A stretch of DNA of 23,352 nucleotides, taken from positions 1 through 23,352 of the forward strand of contig JAGWTL010000005.1 in assembly GCA_028869035.1 (NCBI GenBank), given 5' to 3'. This stretch comes from Burkholderiales bacterium. Its GTDB lineage: Bacteria; Pseudomonadota; Gammaproteobacteria; Burkholderiales; Burkholderiaceae_C. The notes under the pieces were generated by a model, which was not told the origin of the DNA, made no database searches, and saw nothing but the letters and a program-made list of their open reading frames with translations. The position numbers and the translations under genes are program-made. Shown one piece after another: positions 15,184-23,110 of this stretch. Numbering within the stretch: position 1 is the first letter of the stretch; each line of letters starts with the position of its first letter.

Positions 15184-15825
15184 TCAGCAGGTCCAGTGCC
15201 GCGCGAACCAGGCGGCGGCCTGCCGCGCTACGTCCTCCAGTGCGCCGGGCTCTTCGAAGAGGTGGGTGGCGTCGGGAATCACGGAGAGTTTTTTCTCGCA
15301 GGACAGTTTCGCGCAGGCCTCGCGGTTGAGTTGCAGGATCTCGCCATCGGCGCCGCCCACCAGCAGCAGGGTGGGTGCGCGCACCTTGGCCAGCGCATGG
15401 GGGCCGGCCAGATCCGCTCGGCCGCCGCGTGAAACCACGGCCTGCACGTCCTCGCCGAGAGCCGCCGCGGCCTGCAGCGCGGCGGCTGCGCCGGTGCTGG
15501 CGCCGAAAAAGGCGATGGGCAGGTGGCGGCTGGCCGGTGTGTGCAGGCGCACGAAACGCGTGGCCACCAGCAGGCGGTGTGTCAGCAAGGGGATGTCGAA
15601 ACGCGTGCGGTAGTCCAGCTCCTCGCCCAGCGTCAGCAGGTCCAGCAACAGCGTGCCGCTGCCCTGCGTGTGCAGCGCACGGGCCACATGGCTGTTGCGC
15701 GGGCTGTGGCGGCTGCTGTCGCTGCCATGGGCGAACAGCACCAGGCCGCGCGCATCGGCCGGCAGATCCAGCAGGCCTTCGATGTGCACGTCATCGACCG
15801 GGATGCGCAGCAGTTCTTGGGACAT
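15184..15825 (-). CDS. Alpha/beta hydrolase (dienelactone hydrolase-like)
   Basis: 213-residue cytoplasmic alpha/beta hydrolase with a complete triad: nucleophile S110 in GASTG, acid D160 in VGGADGE, and H188 in DATHLFEE. The oxyanion region FAHGSDSS follows the first strands. There is no lid domain or signal peptide, so an ester, lactone or thioester of a small molecule is likely; the substrate is unknown. The ATG at 15825 is preceded by AGGTGA. The frame is open further upstream, but that extension is not conserved-looking. It is divergent from the chemoreceptor gene, with a palindrome between them, and convergent with the phosphoribosyltransferase. Confidence 0.87.
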   Translation of the reverse strand: MSQELLRIPVDDVHIEGLLDLPADARGLVLFAHGSDSSRHSPRNSHVARALHTQGSGTLLLDLLTLGEELDYRTRFDIPLLTHRLLVATRFVRLHTPASRHLPIAFFGASTGAAAALQAAAALGEDVQAVVSRGGRADLAGPHALAKVRAPTLLLVGGADGEILQLNREACAKLSCEKKLSVIPDATHLFEEPGALEDVARQAAAWFARHWTC

Positions 15826-15856
15826 GGTCACCTGGCGCCTCGGGCGTACGGTACTG

Positions 15857-15872
15857 CGTGTCGAGCGACACG
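15857..15872. promoter_or_regulatory. Palindrome between divergent hydrolase and chemoreceptor genes
   Basis: CGTGTCGAGCGACACG has perfect 7-base arms and a 2-base centre. It lies 32 bases upstream of the hydrolase start and 101 bases upstream of the chemoreceptor start. It is suited to a dimeric regulator, but none is encoded beside it. Confidence 0.35.
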
Positions 15873-15909
15873 TCAACGTCGGTCCCTGGGCGGGGCGGGT
15901 CGGAGCGCA

Positions 15910-15937
15910 TGGACAAAAATTCGCCTCGATGCACAAT
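15910..15937 (+). promoter_or_regulatory. Possible promoter of the chemoreceptor gene
   Basis: TGGACA (15910-15915, 5 of 6) and CACAAT (15932-15937, 4 of 6) are 16 bases apart, about 37 bases before the ATG. I found no convincing sigma-28 flagellar promoter here. Confidence 0.35.
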
Positions 15938-15973
15938 GCCCCCTATGAATTCAACAACTTTCGAGGAGATGTG

Positions 15974-17956
15974 ATGCAACCCGCACAAGGCCTCATGGCT
16001 CGCTGGCTCAACCTGAGCCTGTCGATCCGGCTGGCGATCGGTATCTTTGTGATCATCAGCCTGATATTCCTGATTTTTGTCATGGCCATCAGTTATTCGA
16101 CGATGCGTTCCTTCGAGCGGCGTGGGGTCGCGGATCTGAACATCCAGACCCGGCTCATCGCGGACCTCATCGACGCCTCGGACAAGGATCTGCGCGTGCG
16201 CGCGGCCGCGCTGGCCCAGGCTTTCCAGGCCCGTCTCAAGGGGCAGTTCGAGCTCGATCCCGCGATCACCGAGGTCAACGGCAAACCCGCGCCCACGCTC
16301 AAGCTGGACGGGCGGGTGCTCAACATGAACTTCGAGACGGCCGACGGTTTCACGTCGGGCACCGGGGCCGTGGCCACGGTCTTTGCCAAGACCGGCCAGG
16401 ATTTCATCCGCATCACGACCTCGCTCAAGAACGACAAGGGCGAGCGCGCCATCGGCACCCTGCTGGACCAGGCCCATCCCGGCTACAAGGCCACGCTGGA
16501 GGGCAAGACCTACGCCGGGCCGGCCGTGCTGTTCGGCAAGCCCTATATCACCCAGTACGACCCGATCCGCAACGCGCAGGGCCAGGTCATCGGTCTGTCC
16601 TTCATCGGGCTGGACTACAGCGATTACCTGAACCAGCTCAAGACCACCATCCGCCGCCTCAAGATCGGCGAAACCGGCTACTTCTACGTCATGGATTCGC
16701 GGCCCGGCCCCAGCTACGGTCGTTTCATCATCCACCCGGCCTCCGAAGGCAAGATCCTGCTCGACAGCAAGGACGCCAGCGGGCGCGAATTTCTCAAGGA
16801 AATCCTGGAGCGCAAGAACGGTGTCATCCACTACCCCTGGCTTGACAAGGAGCGGGGCGAGACGCAGGCGCGCGACAAGGTTGCGGCCTTTGTCCACTTC
16901 CCGGGCTGGGAGTGGGTCATCGCCGGGGGCACTTATGTCGAGGAGTTCACCGCCGATGTACGCAGCCAGCGCCTGCTTTATGCGCTCATGGGCGTGGCCA
17001 TGGTGTTGCTGATCTCGGGCGCGCTTTATGTCCTGATCCGGCGCACCGTCATCCGGCCCCTGGGGCAGGCGAAGGCCATCGCCGACGCTCTGGCCGGGGG
17101 CGACCTGACCGTGCGCGTGGACAACACGCGGGGGGACGAGTTGGGTCAGCTCATGAGTTCGATGAACCGCGTTGGCAGCGGCCTGGCCGAGGTGGTGCAG
17201 ACCGTGCGCCAGGGCAGCGAGGGCGTGGCCACGGCCAGCGCCGAGATCGCCCAGGGCAACACCGATCTTTCGTCGCGCACCGAAAGTCAGGCCAGCGCAC
17301 TCGAACAGACGGCGGCTTCCATGGAGCAACTCGGTTCCACAGTGCGCCAGAACGCCGACAACGCACGCCAGGCCAACCAGCTGGCCCAGCACGCCAGCAC
17401 CGTGGCGGTGCAGGGCGGTGAGGTGGTGGCCCAGGTGGTCGACACCATGAAGGGCATCAACACCAGCGCGCGCAAGATCCACGACATCATCAGCGTGATC
17501 GACGGCATCGCCTTCCAGACCAACATCCTCGCGCTGAACGCGGCCGTGGAAGCTGCGCGCGCGGGTGAGCAGGGGCGGGGCTTTGCCGTGGTGGCCTCGG
17601 AGGTGCGCTCCCTGGCGGGGCGCTCGGCCGAGGCGGCCAAGGAGATCAAGAACCTGATCACCGACAGCGTGCAGCGGGTCGAGCAGGGCAGCGCCCAGGT
17701 CGATCAGGCCGGCGCCACCATGAACGAAGTCGTCACGGCCATCAAGCGCGTGACCGACATCATGGGCGAGATCAGCTCGGCCAGCACCGAGCAGAGCCAG
17801 GGCGTGAGCCAGGTCGGCGAGGCCATCACGAGCATGGACCAGACCACGCAGCAGAACGCCGCGCTGGTGGAAGAGATGGCCGCGGCAGCCAGCAGCCTGA
17901 AAACCCAGGCCCAGGAACTGGTGCAGGCCGTCAGCGTCTTCAAACTGGCGCGCTGA
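15974..17956 (+). CDS. Methyl-accepting chemotaxis protein with periplasmic Cache sensor
   Basis: 660-residue transmembrane chemoreceptor signalling to CheA/CheW. Order: TM1 (about 19-43), a large periplasmic Cache-type sensor (about 50-330, with FGKPYITQYDP, IGETGYFYVMDS and GREFLKEIL), TM2 (about 335-356), HAMP (about 357-410) and the cytoplasmic coiled-coil hairpin. The tip is IDGIAFQTNILALNAAVEAA and the following AGEQGRGFAVVASEVR, around 510-545. The protein ends VSVFKLAR and has no CheR/CheB-docking pentapeptide of the NWETF type. The ATG at 15974 has GAGGAG (15963-15968) with a 5-base spacer. No che genes are in the window. The ligand is unknown; small organic acids are common for such sensors. 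Confidence 0.93.
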   Translation: MQPAQGLMARWLNLSLSIRLAIGIFVIISLIFLIFVMAISYSTMRSFERRGVADLNIQTRLIADLIDASDKDLRVRAAALAQAFQARLKGQFELDPAITEVNGKPAPTLKLDGRVLNMNFETADGFTSGTGAVATVFAKTGQDFIRITTSLKNDKGERAIGTLLDQAHPGYKATLEGKTYAGPAVLFGKPYITQYDPIRNAQGQVIGLSFIGLDYSDYLNQLKTTIRRLKIGETGYFYVMDSRPGPSYGRFIIHPASEGKILLDSKDASGREFLKEILERKNGVIHYPWLDKERGETQARDKVAAFVHFPGWEWVIAGGTYVEEFTADVRSQRLLYALMGVAMVLLISGALYVLIRRTVIRPLGQAKAIADALAGGDLTVRVDNTRGDELGQLMSSMNRVGSGLAEVVQTVRQGSEGVATASAEIAQGNTDLSSRTESQASALEQTAASMEQLGSTVRQNADNARQANQLAQHASTVAVQGGEVVAQVVDTMKGINTSARKIHDIISVIDGIAFQTNILALNAAVEAARAGEQGRGFAVVASEVRSLAGRSAEAAKEIKNLITDSVQRVEQGSAQVDQAGATMNEVVTAIKRVTDIMGEISSASTEQSQGVSQVGEAITSMDQTTQQNAALVEEMAAAASSLKTQAQELVQAVSVFKLAR

Positions 17957-18112
17957 GAACTCGCGAATCAATCTGCTGCGCGACCCGATCGCCGCGTTGG
18001 GCGGTGCGCGTCATCCTCACGTACAGGAAGGACGTTCCGGCGGCTGTGCTCCGTCCGTCTTGCGCTCGGGCCGCTCGCGCGCGATGGCGTCGGCGCCGCC
18101 GCCGGGCGGGAG

Positions 18113-19286
18113 GCCGGCCATGAGCAGGGCGGCGGCCAGCTCTACGTCGGCGATCCGGTGTGCAGTTGCGTGCCCGGCAAATGGGGTATTCCGGTGTCGA
18201 TGCGGCTCACCAGGCCGGTCGGGGGCATACAGGTGGTGTTCGTGGCCATCGAACTGGACCGCTTGCAGTCCTTCCATGAACAGTTTCGCATCCAGCCCTC
18301 CGGGGCAGTGGTCCTGTTGCGGCGCGATGGCATGTTCATGTCGCGCACGCCCCTCGAGCCCCGGCTCATGGCCCGAAAATTTTCGGATCAGCCCTGGTTC
18401 CTGCTCATGCAGCGGGAGGTGCGCGGCGTCACCATCACGGATGGCTCGCTGACCAATAATCCGCCGTGCCTGCTGAACTTCGAGCAGTTGCAGGGCTATC
18501 CGCTCATCGTCAGCCTGAGCCGTAACGTGGACGATGTGCTGGCCAACTACTACGAGCGCCGGGCCATCGTCGTGGTGATGATGGCGTTCCTCACCGTGTC
18601 GGGCCTGTCTTTTACTGCGCGCCTGCACCGCGCACAGCAGGACCAGCACCAGACGGCAGCCCTGCTGGCAGGCCGCCGGGGACGCCTCGCTCCTGGGGCA
18701 GTTCCCTACCGATGCCCTGGGCCGGCTGGTCACCGTGAACGAGGCCTGACGCCGCATCCATGGCGTCGCGCAGGACCTGCCGATCCAGGATGGGTCCTTC
18801 TCCGCGGGTCTGGCGCCGGCGCTGGCGGCCCAGATGGCCTTGCCGGCCTAACTGCCCGAGGGCGAGCACACGCTGCATCGCGCCGATGGCCGCGAGTTGC
18901 TGCTCAAGGCGCGGCGCGCCGACATCGTGGTCGAGGGCGCGGTGCAGGGCTTCGGTGGCCGGCTCTCCAAGTCCCTGCGCGCCACCGACACGGTGGCCCG
19001 GCTGGGCGGCGACGAGTTCGCGATCCTCCTCGAGGAGCTCGACAGCCCGCAGCCCGCGGCGCGCGTGGCGGCCCATATCGTGCAAGCCATGCAGGAGCCG
19101 TTCGTCCTGGACGAGCGCAGCGTGTCCGTCACCACCAGCGGCGGCGTGACCGTGCAGATGCAGGCCGGCGCAGGGCGTGTCTTGCCGCAGGATCTGATGC
19201 GTCGCGTCGACGAGCAGTTGTCTGCGGCCAAGGGCGCGGGGCGCAACCGCTGCCGAATGGAAGAGGAAGAAACAGGCCCTGCCTAG
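18113..19286 (+). pseudogene. Decayed dCache-PAS-GGDEF diguanylate cyclase gene
   Basis: Remnant of a membrane-bound diguanylate cyclase. One frame (to about 18660) encodes the end of a periplasmic Cache sensor (QLYVGDPV, GKWGIPVSMRL, LLRRDGMF) and a second TM segment (VVVMMAFLTVSGLSF). It then shifts to another frame that reads as a PAS domain (FPTDALGRLVTVNEA). That frame carries TGA at 18747 and TAA at 18849. The last part (from about 18897) joins a PAS tail to RLSKSLRATDTVARLGGDEFAILL, skipping the first half of the GGDEF domain with its metal-binding DxD/FKxxND region. The N-terminus and TM1 are missing; 17957-18112 shows no recognisable coding. At least four independent lesions argue against a sequencing error. 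Confidence 0.85.
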
Positions 19287-20011
19287 CCCCAGAGCCGGAA
19301 CACCAGCGGGATCAGCAGAGAGGCCAGCACCACCTGCAGGCCCATGGCCAGGCCGGCGTAGGCGCCGGCGTCGGCGTTGACCTGCAGCGCGCGCGCCGCA
19401 CCCAGGCCGTGCGAGGTGGTGCCCAGGGCAAAGCCGCGCGCCATCCAGCCGGCTTGGCTGGTGGGGATGCGCAGCAGCTCGAACAGGTATTTGCCGCTGA
19501 GGGCGCCGATGATGCCGGTCAGCACGGCGAACACCGCCGCCAGCGCCGGGATGCCGCCGATCTTCTCGGCCACGCCCATGGCCACCGGCGCCGTGACCGA
19601 CTTGGTGGTGAGCGACCGCACCACGTCGGCTGGCAGACCGAAGGCCTGGCCCAGCAGCCAGGCCGAGCCGGCCGCCGCCGCGCCGCCGATGAGCGCGGCC
19701 AGCAGCAACCGCACCCAACGCGCGCGCAACTCCACGCGCCGCTGCCACAGCGGCCAGGCCAGGGCCACCACGGCGGGCCCGAGCAGGAAGTGGATGAACT
19801 GCGCGCCCGCAAAATAGGTCGGGTAGGGCACGCCGGTGACGAGCAGGACGGCCGCGATCACCAGTACGGTCCACAGCACCGGATTGGCCCAGGGTGCCTG
19901 TCGGCGATGGGTGTAGAAGGCATGGGCCAGCACGTAGACCGCCATGGTGGCCGTCAGGCCGAACAGCGGCGTGCTGGAGAGGTAGACCCAGAGCTGGACG
20001 AAATTCTGCAT
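19283..20011 (-). CDS. lrgB: LrgB/CidB family membrane protein
   Basis: 242-residue polytopic inner-membrane protein of the LrgB family. Signature segments are SLTTKSVTAPVAMGVAEKIG and ALGTTSHGLGAARAL, among about 6-8 hydrophobic stretches. Historically described as a holin-antiholin partner. In plants the LrgA-LrgB fusion PLGG1 moves glycolate/glycerate, and Bacillus relatives move pyruvate. The ATG at 20011 has AGGA 4 bases ahead. lrgA lies upstream on the same strand, separated by 120 bases filled by a palindromic repeat. The stop overlaps the end of the diguanylate cyclase remnant by 4 bases. Confidence 0.92.
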   Translation of the reverse strand: MQNFVQLWVYLSSTPLFGLTATMAVYVLAHAFYTHRRQAPWANPVLWTVLVIAAVLLVTGVPYPTYFAGAQFIHFLLGPAVVALAWPLWQRRVELRARWVRLLLAALIGGAAAAGSAWLLGQAFGLPADVVRSLTTKSVTAPVAMGVAEKIGGIPALAAVFAVLTGIIGALSGKYLFELLRIPTSQAGWMARGFALGTTSHGLGAARALQVNADAGAYAGLAMGLQVVLASLLIPLVFRLWG

Positions 20012-20035
20012 GGTGTCCTACTGATTTTTTCTTTA

Positions 20036-20131
20036 TTCATGACACCTTGCCGTTCAGGCTGAGCTTGTCGAAGCCCTTCGACAAGCTCAGGGCGAACGGA
20101 TGTGAGGTGCTCGTCATGATTTATGAATGTC
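20036..20131. repeat. REP-like palindromic element, full copy
   Basis: The inner part (20050-20099) is an almost perfect 50-base palindrome. CCGTTC and CGAACGG are the outer arms; GCTGAGCTTGTCGAAG pairs with CTTCGACAAGCTCAG around a CC centre. Outside it, ATTCATGACACC on the left is mirrored imperfectly by GTGCTCGTCATGA and ATGAAT on the right. It fills the gap between lrgA and lrgB. Short palindromes of this type are widespread in proteobacterial intergenic DNA. As RNA it would form a stable hairpin inside the lrgAB transcript. Confidence 0.85.
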
Positions 20132-20488
20132 TCAATTGTCCTGCCGGGGCTGGCGCCGCATCAGCGCGCGCAGCACCAGGGCCGTCACGGCCAGGCCGAT
20201 CCAGGTCGAGAGCCCGATGACGACCAGCATGCGCAGGCCGTATTCGCCTATCAGGCCCAGGTGCGTCATCACGCCCACCCCCACCGGCACGAAGAGCAGC
20301 GACAGGTGGGCCAGCAGGAAGTCCGCGCAGGCGGCCACCGGCGTGCGCACGGCTTCGAAGTTCAGGGCGGCGAGCAGCAGCACCAGGCCCACGACCGGGC
20401 CGGGGAAGGGCAGGCGCAGGCCGTGTGCGAGCAGTTCCCCGGCGGATTGCAGCACCAGCAGCCAGGCAAATCCGCGCAGGGCGTTCAT
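20132..20488 (-). CDS. lrgA: LrgA/CidA family membrane protein
   Basis: 118-residue inner-membrane protein with about four TM segments. The LPFPGPVVGLVLLLAAL segment (GPVxG/GMxLL) is the family hallmark, and LLFVPVGVGVM follows. It forms the small subunit beside LrgB. The ATG at 20488 has no strong ribosome site. It lies 167 bases downstream of glcD on the same strand, and that gap is filled by a different repeat. Being next to glcD favours a substrate-transport role over a cell-death role, in analogy with PLGG1; this is inference. Confidence 0.9.
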   Translation of the reverse strand: MNALRGFAWLLVLQSAGELLAHGLRLPFPGPVVGLVLLLAALNFEAVRTPVAACADFLLAHLSLLFVPVGVGVMTHLGLIGEYGLRMLVVIGLSTWIGLAVTALVLRALMRRQPRQDN

Positions 20489-20537
20489 TTCAGTGGCTCG
20501 GGTGAAGCTTGTCAGAGCCCTTGTGGCACCGGCGACG

Positions 20538-20650
20538 TCTGAAGCGGGCCAAGCGGGGAACGCCGTGGAACCGGCTTTGCCGGGCTGCTGGCGTTGCCCC
20601 CTGCAAGGGGGTGGCGAAGCGACACGAAGTGCGCGTAGCCTGGGGGTGCG
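20538..20650. repeat. Hairpin-rich intergenic repeat between glcD and lrgA
   Basis: It contains CCGGC-TTT-GCCGG (20571-20583) and CCCCC-TGCAA-GGGGG (20597-20611), then GGCGAAGCGACACGAAGTG and a final GGGGGTG. I remember close variants as abundant intergenic repeats in Comamonadaceae genomes. It could insulate lrgA from glcD transcription on the minus strand, although no T-run is present. Confidence 0.6.
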
Positions 20651-20655
20651 TCATA

Positions 20656-22158
20656 TCAGAACCGCGGCAGGTCGGGGTGGCTGATCTGACCGGCGCGCAC
20701 CAGCATCTTGCCGTACTCGGCGCAGCGGTTGTGCGTGGGGATGACCTTGCCGGGGTTGAGCAGGCCCTGCGGGTCGAAGGCGCGTTTCAGACCCAGCATC
20801 TGCTCGTTTTCGGAGGCAGAGAACTGCACGCACATGGAGTTGAGCTTTTCCACGCCCACGCCGTGTTCACCCGTGACCGTGCCGCCCATGGCCACGCTGG
20901 TCTCCAGGATGTCGGCGCCGAAGAGTTCGCAGCGGTGCAGCTGGTCGGGGTCGTTGGCATCGAAGAGGATCAGCGGGTGCAGATTGCCGTCGCCCGCATG
21001 GAAGACGTTGAGGCACTTCAGGCCGTACTTGCCCTCCATCTCCTGGATGGCCAGCAGGATGTCAGCCAGGCGCGCGCGTGGAATCGTCGAGTCCATGCAC
21101 ATGTAGTCGGGCGCGAGGCGGCCGCTGGCCGGGAAGGCGTTCTTGCGCCCGCTCCAGTACTTCAGGCGCTCGGCCTCGTCGCGGCTGACCGCGATCGCGG
21201 TGGCGCCGGCCTGGCGCAGCACCTCGCTCATGCGGCCGATCTCCTCCTCCACTTCTTCGGGTGTGCCGTCGCTTTCGCACAGCAGGATGGCGGCGGCGCT
21301 CAGGTCGTAACCCGCGTGCACGAAATCTTCCACCGCCGCTGTCATGGGCTGGTCCATCATTTCCAGCCCGGCCGGGATGATGCCCGCGGCAATCACCGCG
21401 GCCACCGCGTCACCCGCCTTGCGCACGTCGTCGAAGCTGGCCATGATGCAGCGCGCCAGCTGGGGCTTGGGGATCAGGCGCACGGTCACTTCCACGGTCA
21501 CGGCCAGCATGCCTTCGCTGCCGATGAAGACGCTCAGCAGGTCGTAAGCCGGCACGTCCAGCGCCTCGCTGCCGAATTCGACGGGCTCACCCTCTACCGT
21601 GTAGCCGCGCACCTTGAGCACGTTGTGCACGGTCAGACCGTATTTGAGGCAGTGCACGCCGCCCGAGTTCTCGGCCACGTTGCCGCCGATGGTGCAGGCG
21701 ATCTGGCTCGACGGATCGGGCGCGTAATAGAGCTTGTGGGGCGCGGCGGCCTCGCTGATGGCCAGGTTGCGCACGCCGGCCTGGACCAGGGCGGTGCGGC
21801 TGACGGGGTCGATCTTCAGGATCTGGTTGAACTTGGCGAGCGACAGGGTCACGCCCATGGCGTTGGGCATGGCCCCGCCCGACAGGCCGGTGCCCGCGCC
21901 GCGCGCCACCACGGGCACGCCCAGGGCATGGCAGGCCTTGAGCACACCCTGCACCTGCACCTCGGTCTCGGGCAGGGCCACGACCAGGGGGCGTTGGCGG
22001 TAGGCCGTGAGACCGTCGCACTCGTAGGGGGTGGTGTCTTCAGCCTGCCAGAGCAGGGCATGGGCCGGCAGCACGGCCGAGAGGGCGTGCACGACCTGGG
22101 CCTGGCGCTGGCTGCGCTGCAGGGCGTCGATCTGGGGGGCCGAGGCAGGGGCGTTCAT
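20656..22158 (-). CDS. glcD: Glycolate oxidase FAD-binding subunit GlcD
   Basis: Catalytic FAD subunit of glycolate dehydrogenase, oxidising glycolate to glyoxylate. The protein aligns by eye along its length with E. coli GlcD: PYECDGL, RGAGTGLSGGA, YYAPDPSSQIA, IGGNVAENSGGVHCLKYGLT, FIGSEGML, GLEMMD, FHAGDGNLHPLILFD and GEHGVGVEK. It ends with GLLNPGKVIPT. The 500-residue length matches. The FAD_binding_4 domain is N-terminal and the FAD-oxidase C domain C-terminal. The ATG at 22158 (MNAPAS) is chosen; an ATG at 22167 is possible. The partner subunits GlcE and GlcF are not downstream: lrgA and lrgB are there instead. The gene diverges from psd across 92 bases. Confidence 0.93.
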   Translation of the reverse strand: MNAPASAPQIDALQRSQRQAQVVHALSAVLPAHALLWQAEDTTPYECDGLTAYRQRPLVVALPETEVQVQGVLKACHALGVPVVARGAGTGLSGGAMPNAMGVTLSLAKFNQILKIDPVSRTALVQAGVRNLAISEAAAPHKLYYAPDPSSQIACTIGGNVAENSGGVHCLKYGLTVHNVLKVRGYTVEGEPVEFGSEALDVPAYDLLSVFIGSEGMLAVTVEVTVRLIPKPQLARCIMASFDDVRKAGDAVAAVIAAGIIPAGLEMMDQPMTAAVEDFVHAGYDLSAAAILLCESDGTPEEVEEEIGRMSEVLRQAGATAIAVSRDEAERLKYWSGRKNAFPASGRLAPDYMCMDSTIPRARLADILLAIQEMEGKYGLKCLNVFHAGDGNLHPLILFDANDPDQLHRCELFGADILETSVAMGGTVTGEHGVGVEKLNSMCVQFSASENEQMLGLKRAFDPQGLLNPGKVIPTHNRCAEYGKMLVRAGQISHPDLPRF

Positions 22159-22206
22159 GCCGGCCATTCTAGGCCCAGCCCAGGCCCGGCGCTCTACCCG
22201 CTTCCC

Positions 22207-22212
22207 TATAAT
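22207..22212 (+). promoter_or_regulatory. Perfect -10 box upstream of psd
   Basis: TATAAT stands out in the GC-rich gap between glcD and psd, 38 bases before the psd ATG. No recognisable -35 lies at normal spacing. A four-codon open frame, ATG CTC CTG CGG TAG (22230-22244), lies in the predicted leader. Confidence 0.45.
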
Positions 22213-22250
22213 TTGCCTCTTCCCCACTCATGCTCCTGCGGTAGCTGCCC

Positions 22251-23090
22251 ATGTCCGATCGTCTTGCCGTGCTGCCGCAGTACCTGCTGCCGAAAAAAGC
22301 CATCAATGCCTTCTCCGGTCTGGTCGCCGGCTCTGAGATGGGCGCCATCACCACCGGCATCATCCGCCGTTTCATCCGCCGCTACGACGTCAACATGGCC
22401 GAGGCGGCCAAGTCCGATCCGGCCAGCTACGCCAGCTTCAACGCCTTTTTCACACGCGCCCTCAAGGACGGGGCCCGCCCCCTGGCGCAGGCCTCCTGGG
22501 TCTGCCCCGTGGACGGCGCCATCAGCCAGTTCGGTGCGATCGAGCGCGACCAGATCTTCCAGGCCAAGGGCCACCGTTACAGCACCACGGCCCTGGTGGG
22601 TGGGGATGCCACGCTGGCCGCGCAGTTCGAGAACGGCCATTTCGCCACCCTGTACCTGAGCCCGCGCGACTACCACCGCATCCACATGCCCTGCGAGGGC
22701 ACGCTCACGCGCATGATCTACGTGCCGGGGGATCTTTTCTCGGTCAACCCCGCCACGGCGCGTGGTGTGCCGGGCCTGTTCGCCCGCAACGAGCGCGTGG
22801 TCTGCGTCTTCGACACCGCGCGCGGCCCGCTGGTGCTGGTCCTCGTGGGCGCCACCATCGTGGGCAGCATGGCCACGGTCTGGCACGGCGTGGTCAACCC
22901 GCCGCGCCGGCCGGTTGTGACCGAATGGCACTACCAGGGGCAGGGGATCACCTTGGCCCAGGGGGCCGAAATGGGCCGTTTCCTGCTGGGCTCCACCGTC
23001 GTGATGCTGTGGCCGAACACCGCCATCCGGTTTAACCCCGACTGGACACCCGCCCGCCCGATCCGGCTTGGTGAGAAAATGGCAGATTAA
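22251..23090 (+). CDS. psd: Phosphatidylserine decarboxylase proenzyme
   Basis: Membrane-associated enzyme converting phosphatidylserine to phosphatidylethanolamine. The self-cleavage motif is LGST, with cleavage between G247 and S248. The Ser (codon at 22992) becomes the pyruvoyl group of the alpha subunit. Upstream motifs are FNAFFTRALKDG, CPVDGAI with the triad Asp, and the RDYHRIHMP segment with the catalytic His. The 279-residue length fits type I Psd. The ATG at 22251 has only a weak ribosome site. The downstream aminotransferase starts 20 bases after the stop, so they are probably co-transcribed. Confidence 0.95.
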   Translation: MSDRLAVLPQYLLPKKAINAFSGLVAGSEMGAITTGIIRRFIRRYDVNMAEAAKSDPASYASFNAFFTRALKDGARPLAQASWVCPVDGAISQFGAIERDQIFQAKGHRYSTTALVGGDATLAAQFENGHFATLYLSPRDYHRIHMPCEGTLTRMIYVPGDLFSVNPATARGVPGLFARNERVVCVFDTARGPLVLVLVGATIVGSMATVWHGVVNPPRRPVVTEWHYQGQGITLAQGAEMGRFLLGSTVVMLWPNTAIRFNPDWTPARPIRLGEKMAD

Positions 23091-23110
23091 CTGTCTCAAC
23101 CGGAGTTTTT

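Noticed and set aside
15791..17971. A 726-codon minus-strand open frame opposite the chemoreceptor
   Set aside because: Shadow frame of the chemoreceptor gene; no family signature and no start context.
19283..20488. lrgAB as a phage-like holin/antiholin or toxin system
   Set aside because: No lysin, phage or toxin genes are nearby; the neighbour is glcD, which favours metabolite transport.
20509..22659. A 716-codon plus-strand open frame opposite glcD
   Set aside because: It crosses the glcD gene, the divergent promoter and the start of psd out of frame; high-GC artefact.
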